In this document: in pieces, positions 15,090 through 23,111 of the stretch
Layout: each line of letters begins with the position of its first letter
Position numbering within the stretch: position 1 is the stretch's first letter
Assembly (NCBI GenBank): GCA_050173895.1
Contig: JBFXKJ010000034.1
Span: 1-26,346, forward strand
DNA length: 26,346 nucleotides
Direction: 5' to 3'
Origin: JBCFBK01 sp050173895
Lineage (GTDB): Bacteria > Bacteroidota > Bacteroidia > Bacteroidales > Prolixibacteraceae
Notes under the pieces: model-generated
The model's database searches: none
What the model saw: the letters and a program-made list of their open reading frames with translations, nothing else
What the model was told of the DNA's origin: nothing
Translations under genes and position numbers: made by a program

Positions 15090-16607
15090 ATGGAGCTAAG
15101 CGTTGAGACTGTTTTGCTGATCGCATCTGTCCTCTTTTTTGTAAGTATATTGGCAGGAAAGGCGGGATACCGGTTTGGTGTGCCTGTTTTGTTGCTGTTC
15201 CTGGCTGTCGGTATGCTTTTCGGATCGGACGGACTCGGAATTGAATTCGGGAATTTCAAGATTGCGCAGGCCATTGGTACCCTTGCACTCTGCATTATTC
15301 TTTTTTCCGGAGGAATGGATACGAAGCTGTCCGATATCAGGCCTGTGGTCCCGCAGGGGATCGTGCTTGCCACAGCAGGGGTTCTTCTTACCACTGCTTT
15401 TACGGGAATCCTTACCTGGCTGGTTTTCAGCGTCACCGAATCGGCAATTGCAGAAGGTGCAGGTCTGCTTACCGCTTTGTTGCTGGCAGCGACCATGTCA
15501 TCGACCGATTCAGCCTCGGTTTTTGCGATCCTGCGGTCGAAAGGGGTGCACCTGAAAAACAATCTGAGACCTTTGCTGGAGCTTGAAAGCGGAAGTAACG
15601 ATCCCATGGCCTACATGCTGACCATCACAATGATCGGGATCATTCAGCAGGAAGGGGGAATCAGTTACTGGATGGTGGCAATGAAGATCCTGTTGCAGCT
15701 GTTGATTGGCGGGGCTGCCGGATTTTTCCTGGGAAAGCTCGCCGTGAGGATCATCAACCGGATTAAAATCGATAATGCTGCATTCTATCCGATCCTGGTG
15801 CTGACCTCCTGTTTGTTTATCTTTTCGGTCACTTACTTCATCCAGGGGAACGGTTATCTGGCGGTTTATATCGGGGGGCTTGTCATTGGAAACGCCCGGT
15901 TTGTCCACAAGCGCTCAGTGCTGAATTTTTTTGACGGGCTGGCCTGGCTTAGCCAGATCGTGATGTTCCTTACCCTTGGCCTGCTTGTGAATCCGCATGA
16001 ATTGCGATCAGTGATCGTTCCCGGGCTCATCATCAGCCTGATCATGATCTTTATCACGAGGCCCATGAGTGTCTTTATGAGCCTTGCTCCTTTCCGGAAA
16101 ATGACTTTTCGGGAGAAGTCGTTTATTTCATGGGTGGGGCTCAGAGGTGCCGTTCCCATTATCTTCGCCATTATTCCGCTTGCAGGGCAGGTGCCCCATG
16201 CCGATTATATTTTTAACATCGTTTTCTTTTGCACGCTGGTTTCACTCATTATTCAGGGAACCAGCCTCACCCGGGTGGCCATATGGCATAAGCTGGCCGA
16301 TAAACCAAGAGAATATAAAAAGCTGAAGGAATTTGATGTTGAATTTTCAGATGAAATCAAATCGGTGACCACCGAGATCAGCGTGGTTGCCCAAACGCTG
16401 AGCAAAGGGAACAGGTTAATGGATATCCCGCTTCCCGAGAAAACGCTTGTTGTAATGGTCAAACGGGGTGATAAGTATTTTGTTCCCACCGGAAGTACAG
16501 CCTTGTCGGAAGACGACAAGCTGCTGATCATCACAGACAATCAGGAAGCTTTGATGGAAACTTACCGGCATATGGGTATTGAGGAGCAATCGATAAAGAT
16601 GCAATAG
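15090..16607 (+). CDS. K+/H+ (or Na+/H+) antiporter, NhaP2/CvrA type (CPA1 family)
   Basis: This inner-membrane antiporter exchanges a monovalent cation for protons and helps control cytoplasmic ion content and pH. The 505-residue protein has about twelve transmembrane helices (residues 5-395) and a cytoplasmic C-terminal TrkA-C-type regulatory domain (about 410-495). The CPA1 signatures MSSTDSASVFAILRSKGV (136-153) and LELESGSNDPMAYMLT (163-178) are those of the NhaP2/CvrA subgroup, with the ion-binding Asp at 171. SWVGLRGAVPIIFA (about 349-362) is the conserved arginine helix. The TrkA-C domain suggests gating by a nucleotide or other small ligand. It is monocistronic: it has its own promoter, and a weak hairpin follows the stop. 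NhaP2 enzymes mainly move K+, but ion preference cannot be read from sequence. Confidence 0.92.
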   Translation: MELSVETVLLIASVLFFVSILAGKAGYRFGVPVLLLFLAVGMLFGSDGLGIEFGNFKIAQAIGTLALCIILFSGGMDTKLSDIRPVVPQGIVLATAGVLLTTAFTGILTWLVFSVTESAIAEGAGLLTALLLAATMSSTDSASVFAILRSKGVHLKNNLRPLLELESGSNDPMAYMLTITMIGIIQQEGGISYWMVAMKILLQLLIGGAAGFFLGKLAVRIINRIKIDNAAFYPILVLTSCLFIFSVTYFIQGNGYLAVYIGGLVIGNARFVHKRSVLNFFDGLAWLSQIVMFLTLGLLVNPHELRSVIVPGLIISLIMIFITRPMSVFMSLAPFRKMTFREKSFISWVGLRGAVPIIFAIIPLAGQVPHADYIFNIVFFCTLVSLIIQGTSLTRVAIWHKLADKPREYKKLKEFDVEFSDEIKSVTTEISVVAQTLSKGNRLMDIPLPEKTLVVMVKRGDKYFVPTGSTALSEDDKLLIITDNQEALMETYRHMGIEEQSIKMQ

Positions 16608-16632
16608 ATCCGCTCTCCATCCTTTTTTTAGA

Positions 16633-16673
16633 GATGCGGTTTCACCCGGTTCTCCGATGTGGTTTCACCCGGT
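16633..16673 (+). repeat. Two direct 18-base repeats upstream of a TonB-dependent receptor gene
   Basis: GATGCGGTTTCACCCGGT (16633-16650) recurs as GATGTGGTTTCACCCGGT (16656-16673) with one mismatch, a 23-base period and a 5-base spacer. The pair lies about 115-155 bases before the receptor ATG at 16790. Tandem half-sites about two helical turns apart suit a DNA-binding regulator, but a chance local duplication is possible. The first copy overlaps a bulged hairpin (CCGCTCTC with GAGATGCGG) that may end the antiporter transcript. Confidence 0.5.
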
Positions 16674-16789
16674 ACCGGCGAATAATATATGCGCTTACCT
16701 GAAAAAAGCATGCGTTCGCCGAATTTTTCCGGAGATGTATGACAAATTCCCCTAGCTTCGCCGCCGAAAACGATGAAAACAATTAAACA

Positions 16790-19129
16790 ATGCGAACGAT
16801 CATGCAGAGGCTGCTATGCCTTTTTGTATTCTTTTTTATGATTTTTCAGCTTCGGGCAGAAGAAGCCGAGAAGAAGCGTTTTACAGTGAGCGGCTACGTC
16901 AGGGATGCTTCCAACGGAGAAGCGCTGATCGGGGCCACGGTTGTTGTGGCGGGTGGTTCGGTGGGAACGGCCGCCAATGCCTATGGTTTTTACTCGCTGA
17001 GCCTGGAGCCCGGGGTGTACACACTTCAGTTTGGTTTTATCGGTTACCGAAGTATAACAAGGGAGGTCAACCTGAGCGGTCCCTTAAATGTGACCGTGGA
17101 GCTGGATCAGCAGACACAGGAGCTGGAAGAGTTCGAGGTCGTGGGCAATAAGCAGGGTGTTGATCTTCGCAAGCCGGAGATGGGCTCGGCTACCCTTCCG
17201 ATGAAAACCATCCGTCAGATCCCGGCCATTATGGGAGAGGTTGACCTGATCAAGGCTATCCAGCTTTTGCCGGGTGTTCAGCCTACCAGCGAGGGGTCTT
17301 CCTCGTTCAGCGTGCGGGGCGGGTCGGGCGACCAGAACCTGATTTTGCTGGATGAGGCCACCGTGTACAATGCGTCCCATTTGATGGGCTTTTTCTCGGT
17401 CTTTAACAACGATGCGATCAATTCGGTGAAGATCTATAAGGGCGACATTCCGGTATGGGCCGGAGGGCGGCTGGCCTCCCTGCTGGACGTGCGGATGAAG
17501 GAAGGGAACAACAAGCGCTTTGGCGCCTCGGGCGGAATCGGGCTGCTCTCGAGCCGGCTGACGGTGGAAGGGCCCATCCAAAAAGACAGGAGCTCGTTTA
17601 TTTTGTCGGGACGGCGGTCTTATTTTGACCTTTTCACGGCTTTGTCAAGTGATGAAGATATCAAGGATACCAAACTATACTTTTACGACCTGAACGGGAA
17701 GATGAACTTTACGCTTGGAGAGCATGACCGGCTGTATTTTTCGGCTTACTCGGGCAGGGATGTGTATGACAATGACTTTGCGGGGATGAACTTCGGGAAC
17801 CGGACCGTTACCACGCGATGGAACCACCTGTTCAACCATCAGGTTTTTTCGAACCTGAGTGTGATCTACAGCAAGTATGATTATAAGCTTGCCTTCTCCT
17901 CGACCGAGAGCAATGAGTATAAGTGGAAGTACGACATGGACGATGCGGGACTGAAGTATGATCTCGGGTTTCTGTTCTCTACCCGTTTTGAGCTTAAAAC
18001 GGGTTTCCAGTGGGCCTTCCACACGATGCACCCCGGAACGGTCTCTTCAACGGGCAACAACTTTGAGCCGTATATCCTTCAGACCAAAAAGTCGGGCGAA
18101 GGGGCAGCTTACATTCAGGCAGAGCAAAAGATCGGGGAACGCATGGTGCTTCGCTACGGGCTGAGGTGGTCGCTGTTTGCCAACCGGGGAGCAGATACGG
18201 TGTATGTGTATAATGACCGGTACGAAGAGACCGGGATGAAGACTTACGGGAGCGGAGATTACTTTAACTGGCAGAACGGGGCGGAGCCGCGCATCGGGAT
18301 GTCGTACCTGATCAATGACGAGTCGTCGGTCAAAGCCAGCTACGCCCGGACCCGCCAATATTACCAGATGGCGACCAACTCCACTTCCGGCACGCCGCTG
18401 GATCTGTGGTTCAGCTCCAGCGTGAATGTAAAGCCCCAGGTTTCGGACCAGTGGTCGGTGGGTTATAACCGTTTCCTGCAGGATCAGAAGATCGAACTCT
18501 CGGCGGAGGTATATTATAAGAAGATGCAAAACACGATCGACTTTAAGGATCACCCTGAATTGTATTTTAACCGGAAGCTGGAAGGGGAACTTCGTTACGG
18601 GAAGAGCTATGCATACGGAGCAGAGGTGATGGCGATGCTGAATTATAAAAGGCTCAGTGGCTGGGTGAGCTACACCTATACCCGTTCGGAGCGAAAGATC
18701 GACCAGGTTGCGGAAGGGGAGTGGTTTACCTCTCCCTTTGAGAAGCCGCATTCGGTGAATATTGTGCTGAACTATGCGCACAGCAAAAAAAACAGTTTTG
18801 GCTTGAACTGGGTGTATGCCACGGGACAGCCGGCAACTTTCCCGGTCGGGAGGATGGAATACGGGAACGTGGTGCTGCCTGTCTACTCCGACCGGAACTC
18901 AGAACGCTTTCCGGCTTATCACCGTCTGGACCTGTCGTACACGCACAAGCTTCGCAACTGGGGAAGGGTTGAACGCGACCTGAGCTTTTCGCTGTACAAT
19001 GCCTACGGCCGGCGCAATACCTGGGCTATCCAGTTTGAAGCCGATGAGGATCAACCTAAGAAGATGAACGCGATCAATCACTACCTGTTTACATTTGTGC
19101 CTTCCATCACTTATAACCTGAAATTCTGA
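16790..19129 (+). CDS. TonB-dependent outer-membrane receptor (carboxypeptidase-regulatory-like domain type)
   Basis: This is an outer-membrane, TonB-driven importer of 779 residues. A signal peptide (1-23) precedes a carboxypeptidase-regulatory-like domain (about 31-113: YVRDASNGEALIGATVVVAG, FGFIGYRSIT). The plug follows at about 125-237, with IPAIMGEVDLIKAIQLLPGV, SVRGGSGDQNLILLDEATVY and WAGGRLASLLDVRMKEG, and the beta-barrel runs to the C-terminal strand SITYNLKF. There is no STN domain and no SusC signature, so it is not a SusC and is not expected to signal through FecR. It belongs to the Bacteroidota receptor group commonly followed by a DUF4249 lipoprotein, as here after only 5 bases. 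The substrate is unknown. The ATG at 16790 is chosen; ATG at 16802 would also leave a signal peptide. Confidence 0.93.
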   Translation: MRTIMQRLLCLFVFFFMIFQLRAEEAEKKRFTVSGYVRDASNGEALIGATVVVAGGSVGTAANAYGFYSLSLEPGVYTLQFGFIGYRSITREVNLSGPLNVTVELDQQTQELEEFEVVGNKQGVDLRKPEMGSATLPMKTIRQIPAIMGEVDLIKAIQLLPGVQPTSEGSSSFSVRGGSGDQNLILLDEATVYNASHLMGFFSVFNNDAINSVKIYKGDIPVWAGGRLASLLDVRMKEGNNKRFGASGGIGLLSSRLTVEGPIQKDRSSFILSGRRSYFDLFTALSSDEDIKDTKLYFYDLNGKMNFTLGEHDRLYFSAYSGRDVYDNDFAGMNFGNRTVTTRWNHLFNHQVFSNLSVIYSKYDYKLAFSSTESNEYKWKYDMDDAGLKYDLGFLFSTRFELKTGFQWAFHTMHPGTVSSTGNNFEPYILQTKKSGEGAAYIQAEQKIGERMVLRYGLRWSLFANRGADTVYVYNDRYEETGMKTYGSGDYFNWQNGAEPRIGMSYLINDESSVKASYARTRQYYQMATNSTSGTPLDLWFSSSVNVKPQVSDQWSVGYNRFLQDQKIELSAEVYYKKMQNTIDFKDHPELYFNRKLEGELRYGKSYAYGAEVMAMLNYKRLSGWVSYTYTRSERKIDQVAEGEWFTSPFEKPHSVNIVLNYAHSKKNSFGLNWVYATGQPATFPVGRMEYGNVVLPVYSDRNSERFPAYHRLDLSYTHKLRNWGRVERDLSFSLYNAYGRRNTWAIQFEADEDQPKKMNAINHYLFTFVPSITYNLKF

Positions 19130-19134
19130 TAGCC

Positions 19135-19998
19135 ATGAACAAGATATTATTATACCTACTCACACTCATCCTTCTTGTTGCCTGTAAGGAAGAGATTGAC
19201 CTTCCGCTGAAGGAACATGGAACCCGGATGCTGGTGGTTGAAGGCCAGATCACGACCGATACAACGGCCCACCGGGTGCGGCTGAGTTATACTTCCGATT
19301 TTTATGATACCACCAGCTATGTGGTTGAAAATGCGATGGTGAGCGTTTCGGATGGCACCAGCAACTATCTTCTGACCGAAGATGCGCAGAAGAAGGGACT
19401 GTTTAAGACGGCGGCAGACTTTTACGGTGTGCCGGGCAAAACCTACCGGCTTACCATTACCGGCGTTGACAGCGATGAAGACGGGGAAGAAGAAACCTAC
19501 ACCGCTGAGAGTACGATGCCTTCCATGATCACGGTCGACTCGATCCGGGTGGCAGTTGTGCATAAGTTTTACACCGATGTGCTTCAGATCAGCTATAACA
19601 CAGACGAGGATCCGGCACCGAACGATGCATACATGTATCGCGCTGCGGTGAATGGTGTGATGGTAACCGACTCGCTGCATGAATGGGGATTTACCGACGA
19701 CCGTCTGTTCAATGGTCAGCGGATTGAAGACGAGCCGGTAATTTATCTGGATCAGGAAATTAAGCAGTATGAAGTGAAGGACGGCGATCAGATCATGCTG
19801 GAGACTTCACACATCCCTCATGCATATTACAAGTATCTGAACGATGCGCTTTGGGAGTACTGGGGATCCGATCCTTTTGGAGGTAATCCGGCCAATATTC
19901 CCACAAATATCTCCGGCCCGCGGAAGGCCTGGGGATTCTTTACGACTTATCCGATTGTCCGGAAAATTAAAACCCTGAGGATAAATCAGGAGCAGTAA
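19135..19998 (+). CDS. DUF4249-family lipoprotein, partner of the TonB-dependent receptor
   Basis: This 287-residue protein has a lipoprotein signal peptide with lipobox LLVAC and acylated Cys17, followed by the acidic stretch KEEIDLPL typical of DUF4249. The mature part is predicted to be rich in beta strands (LVVEGQITTDTTAHRVRLSY, AMVSVSDGTSNYLL, GKTYRLTITG). Members usually follow a receptor gene, and this gene starts 5 bases after one, so it is almost certainly co-transcribed and probably sits at the outer membrane with the receptor. Whether it acts as a SusD-like substrate cap is not established. The length is somewhat short for the family, but the end looks natural and no frameshift is evident. 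Two hairpins follow the stop. Confidence 0.87.
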   Translation: MNKILLYLLTLILLVACKEEIDLPLKEHGTRMLVVEGQITTDTTAHRVRLSYTSDFYDTTSYVVENAMVSVSDGTSNYLLTEDAQKKGLFKTAADFYGVPGKTYRLTITGVDSDEDGEEETYTAESTMPSMITVDSIRVAVVHKFYTDVLQISYNTDEDPAPNDAYMYRAAVNGVMVTDSLHEWGFTDDRLFNGQRIEDEPVIYLDQEIKQYEVKDGDQIMLETSHIPHAYYKYLNDALWEYWGSDPFGGNPANIPTNISGPRKAWGFFTTYPIVRKIKTLRINQEQ

Positions 19999-20011
19999 TT
20001 CAGCTCACGCA

Positions 20012-20036
20012 GGGCCTCTTGCTCAGAGGCTCTTTC
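20012..20036 (+). terminator. Rho-independent terminator after the DUF4249 gene
   Basis: GCCTCT (20014-20019) pairs with AGAGGC (20025-20030) around a 5-base loop, extended by a G-U and a G-C pair at the base and followed by TTTC. It lies 13 bases after the DUF4249 stop. The U-tract is short, so it may work with the stronger hairpin downstream. Confidence 0.55.
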
Positions 20037-20090
20037 AATTCAGTCATCCTGATCTTTTATTAAAGCCAGGCATGAGAATGATCTGTGGCA

Positions 20091-20130
20091 TAGACAAAGC
20101 CTGGTCCTTTCGGGGGCCAGGCTTTGTCTA
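20091..20130. terminator. Strong 14-bp stem-loop between convergent operons
   Basis: TAGACAAAGCCTGG (20091-20104) is perfectly complementary to CCAGGCTTTGTCTA (20117-20130), and the inner bases can add a G-U and two G-C pairs. A T-rich stretch (TTTGGTTTTC) follows on the plus strand. It lies between the DUF4249 gene and the end of nuoN on the opposite strand, so it probably insulates the two convergent transcripts; the minus direction lacks a U-tract. Confidence 0.75.
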
Positions 20131-20150
20131 TTTGGTTTTCATCCTGCCGT

Positions 20151-21590
20151 TCAGATCCCAAAGCTGAATTGGCCGATCGCCTGGTAAACCACGCTGGCGA
20201 TCCCGATGATCAGGATTCCGGCCAGGCAGATCAGCATTCCGATCTTACTGTATACATCACTTTTGAACGCTTCGACGGGGGTTTCACTCTTGTTGATGAA
20301 CATCGCTTTTACGATGAGCAGGTAATAGTACAATGAGATGACCGTGTTCAGCAGGGCGATAAACACCAGCAGGTGGAAGCCCGATTTAAAGGCGGCCATA
20401 AAAATGAAGAATTTGCTGAAGAAGCCGGCAAAGGGCGGGATCCCGGCCAGTGAGAACAAGGCGAACGTCATCAGGATCGATAACTTCGGATTGGTCAGAT
20501 AGAGACCGTTATAGTCGTCCATATTGATCTTTCCGCTTCGTTGTTCCACGATGATGATCACCGCAAAGGCTCCGAGGGTGGCAGCCAGGTACACCAATAT
20601 GTAATAGACCAGTGCGGTCATTCCCCCGGGACTTCCGCCGATCACTCCCAGCATGATGTAGCCGGCCTGCGAGATAGCAGAGAAGGCCATAAACCGCTTG
20701 AGGTTTTGCTGACGGATGGCGAAGAGATTGGCAACGGTAATGGAAAGGATTGTGACCCAGAATAACACTTCCTGCCATTGGACCATGATCGGTGCAAATA
20801 CCTTGATCAGGATCGTGAGCAGCACAAATGCTGCGGAGCTCTTCGAAATGACGCTTAAATAGCTGGTAATGGCCGTGGGAGCTCCCTGGTACACGTCGGC
20901 GGTCCAGAGATGAAAGGGGACCAGTGAGATCTTGAAGCCCATGCCGGCAAAAAAGAAGACAAAGGCCATGATCTGGAGCGCGCTGCCGTCAACTCCGGCG
21001 GCAATGTCGTTAAAATAGAGGGTTCCGGTAGTACCGAAGATGAGCGAAATGCCATAGAGCAGCAGTCCGCTCGAAAACAGCGACGACAGGATATATTTCG
21101 CTCCGGCTTCGGCCGAATGGTGTTTGTATTTGTCGAAAGCGACCAGGGCAGCCATGGGAATGGAAGCCATCTCAAGGCCGATGAAGAACATCAGGAAGTG
21201 GCCGGCAGAGATCATGAAGTACATGCCCAACAGTGTGCTCAGGGTGAGGACGTAAAATTCGCCCTGCTTATGAGCAGTGTCTTCCCGGGCCATCCATTCA
21301 TGCGACAGCAGAAAAATGATGAGCGTGCCGATACTCAGGATCGATTTCACGATCGTCATCATTGGAACATAATGGTACATCCCGCCAAATGCATCGACGG
21401 GTTCACCCGGTATCAGGTTCATCAATGTGTGAATGGTCATCAGAATGATGGGCATCGAGGTATTCAGGCGGGGTTTTCCGCCTTTTTTATGCGCATCCGG
21501 GCTCATAAAGAAGTCAGCTATCAGGATGATAACGATCACCGCTATGAGTGAAAGCTCTTCTTTCATATACAGGAATTGAGAATAATCCAT
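20151..21590 (-). CDS. nuoN: NADH-quinone oxidoreductase subunit N
   Basis: This is one of three antiporter-like membrane subunits of complex I, each thought to move a proton during NADH:quinone electron transfer. The 479 residues form about fourteen transmembrane helices. The key residues of this fold are present: Glu140 in FFIGLEMASIPMAAL and Lys220 in GMGFKISLVPFHLW (E. coli NuoN Glu133 and Lys217). WTADVYQGAPTAITSYLSV and FSLAGIPPFAGFFSKF are NuoN signatures. It is the last gene of the nuo cluster; its ATG lies 27 bases after the nuoM stop, and the strong hairpin at 20091-20130 lies downstream. It appears intact. Confidence 0.97.
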   Translation of the reverse strand: MDYSQFLYMKEELSLIAVIVIILIADFFMSPDAHKKGGKPRLNTSMPIILMTIHTLMNLIPGEPVDAFGGMYHYVPMMTIVKSILSIGTLIIFLLSHEWMAREDTAHKQGEFYVLTLSTLLGMYFMISAGHFLMFFIGLEMASIPMAALVAFDKYKHHSAEAGAKYILSSLFSSGLLLYGISLIFGTTGTLYFNDIAAGVDGSALQIMAFVFFFAGMGFKISLVPFHLWTADVYQGAPTAITSYLSVISKSSAAFVLLTILIKVFAPIMVQWQEVLFWVTILSITVANLFAIRQQNLKRFMAFSAISQAGYIMLGVIGGSPGGMTALVYYILVYLAATLGAFAVIIIVEQRSGKINMDDYNGLYLTNPKLSILMTFALFSLAGIPPFAGFFSKFFIFMAAFKSGFHLLVFIALLNTVISLYYYLLIVKAMFINKSETPVEAFKSDVYSKIGMLICLAGILIIGIASVVYQAIGQFSFGI

Positions 21591-21617
21591 GATCGGTATG
21601 GGGTTAATTGATTGTCG

Positions 21618-23099
21618 TTATTTTAAAAACTGGAGAACCGGCACAACGCTTTCGCTGATCATATCATTGATCCACCAGGGGGCCACTCCCAGTCCGGCGA
21701 TACAAATCACCAGGCAGATCACGGCAAAGCGCTCGTCCCAGGTGGCATCGGTGAGCGTGAGGTGGTGCTCATTGACGGGGCTTCCGTAGAGAATTTTTCC
21801 GACCAGCCGCAGAATATAAACCGCCGTGATGACGATCGATGAGGTGGCGATGATCACCAAAGCCCGGTGGAAGGTATCGTTGTTCAGGAACGATCCGACA
21901 AAGATGGTCATTTCAGCTACAAAGCCGCTGAAACCGGGTAAGCCGAGGTTTGCAAGACCGGCAATCACGTAACATACAGCAAGGAAGGGCATGATCTTCA
22001 TCAGTCCGCCGAGTTCCCGGATGTCCCGGGTGTGTGTACGGCCGTAGATCATTCCGATCAGGGCAAAGAAAAGAGCGGTAATGAGCCCGTGACTGAGCAT
22101 CTGCAGGACGGCTCCGGTGAATGCCGTACGGGTCATCATCAGAATTGCGAAAAGAACCAGTCCGCAGTGGCTTACCGAAGAGTAGGCGTTGATATATTTC
22201 AGGTCGGTTTGCACGATGGCGCTGAATGCGCCGTACACCACGCTGATAGCCGTCAGGATGAGGAAGATCCATCCGAGTTCCTGTGCGGCTTCAGGCATCA
22301 GGAAAATGGCGATGCGGAAGCAGCCATAGCCGCCGAGTTTCATCAGCACGCCGGCATGCAGCATGGACACTGCCGTCGGGGCCGAGGCGTGGCCGTCGGG
22401 GCTCCAGGTGTGGAACGGGAACAGGGCGCCCAGCACGCCGAATCCGACAAAGGTGAGCGGAAACCAGATCATTTGCTGGCTCAGAGGAATATTATGAAGG
22501 CCGGCAATTTCGAGCACATTCATCGTGGTGGCGCCGCTGCCGAAGTAGATTCCGAGGATCCCCACCAGTAGAAAGGCCGATCCGCCCATCAGCATCAGTG
22601 TCAGTTTCATGGCCGAATATTCCTTCCGTCCGCTGCCCCACACGCCAATAAGCAGGTACATAGGGATCAGGGCGATCTCGTAGAACATGAACAGGGTGAA
22701 CAGGTCGATGGAAATGAAAAAGCCAAAGACGCCCATGCTGAGCAGGGTAAACCACATGAAATACTCTTTGGTCTGGAATTTCATCTGCCAGGAGGCAAAG
22801 GTTCCGGTGAACACGATGACGGCGCTCAGCAACAGCATCGCCACCGAAACCCCGTCCACACCGGTTGAATAAGCAATGTGAAGGGGCGCATACCAGGTGA
22901 TGTCGGACCGGAAAAGCATCTCGGCCGTGTTGCCGGCTTTGCGCTCGCCCAGGTAGAGGAACAGCAGACTGATTGAAAGGATCAGCAGGGCTGTGCTCCC
23001 GGCGACCATCACTGTTTTGATTGCCTTTTCCCCTTTGGCAGCCCAGAGCCCTGCAAGCATCAGCAACGGGATCAGTACGAATAAGGATAAAAAATTCAT
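21618..23099 (-). CDS. nuoM: NADH-quinone oxidoreductase subunit M
   Basis: This is the second antiporter-like proton-pumping subunit of complex I, 493 residues with about fourteen helices. Conserved points include Glu141 in MFYEIALIPMYLLIGVWG (E. coli Glu144), Lys254 in LHAGVLMKLGGYG (E. coli Lys265), and the Glu in GFSGFVAEMTIFVGSF (E. coli Glu407). The TM7 lysine that is essential in E. coli (Lys234, in FAVKMPVVPLHGW) aligns with Leu223 here (FGVLGALFPFHTW), codon CTG at 22431-22433. The motif TWSPDGHASAPTAVSMLHAG suggests a NuoM subtype in which that lysine may be absent or replaced elsewhere. The gene begins 12 bases after nuoL, in the expected order, and appears intact. Confidence 0.96.
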   Translation of the reverse strand: MNFLSLFVLIPLLMLAGLWAAKGEKAIKTVMVAGSTALLILSISLLFLYLGERKAGNTAEMLFRSDITWYAPLHIAYSTGVDGVSVAMLLLSAVIVFTGTFASWQMKFQTKEYFMWFTLLSMGVFGFFISIDLFTLFMFYEIALIPMYLLIGVWGSGRKEYSAMKLTLMLMGGSAFLLVGILGIYFGSGATTMNVLEIAGLHNIPLSQQMIWFPLTFVGFGVLGALFPFHTWSPDGHASAPTAVSMLHAGVLMKLGGYGCFRIAIFLMPEAAQELGWIFLILTAISVVYGAFSAIVQTDLKYINAYSSVSHCGLVLFAILMMTRTAFTGAVLQMLSHGLITALFFALIGMIYGRTHTRDIRELGGLMKIMPFLAVCYVIAGLANLGLPGFSGFVAEMTIFVGSFLNNDTFHRALVIIATSSIVITAVYILRLVGKILYGSPVNEHHLTLTDATWDERFAVICLVICIAGLGVAPWWINDMISESVVPVLQFLK

Positions 23100-23111
23100 A
23101 TCGGTTTTCCT

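Noticed and set aside
16753..16760. TAGCTTCG as the -7 box of the second TonB-dependent receptor gene
   Set aside because: It has one mismatch to TAnnTTTG and no -33 TTG at suitable spacing, so it is too weak to list as a promoter.
17084..18781. Long minus-strand frames (165 and 244 codons) inside the TonB-dependent receptor gene
   Set aside because: They are reverse-strand shadows of a clearly coding gene; the translations show no domain and are rich in residues typical of antisense frames.
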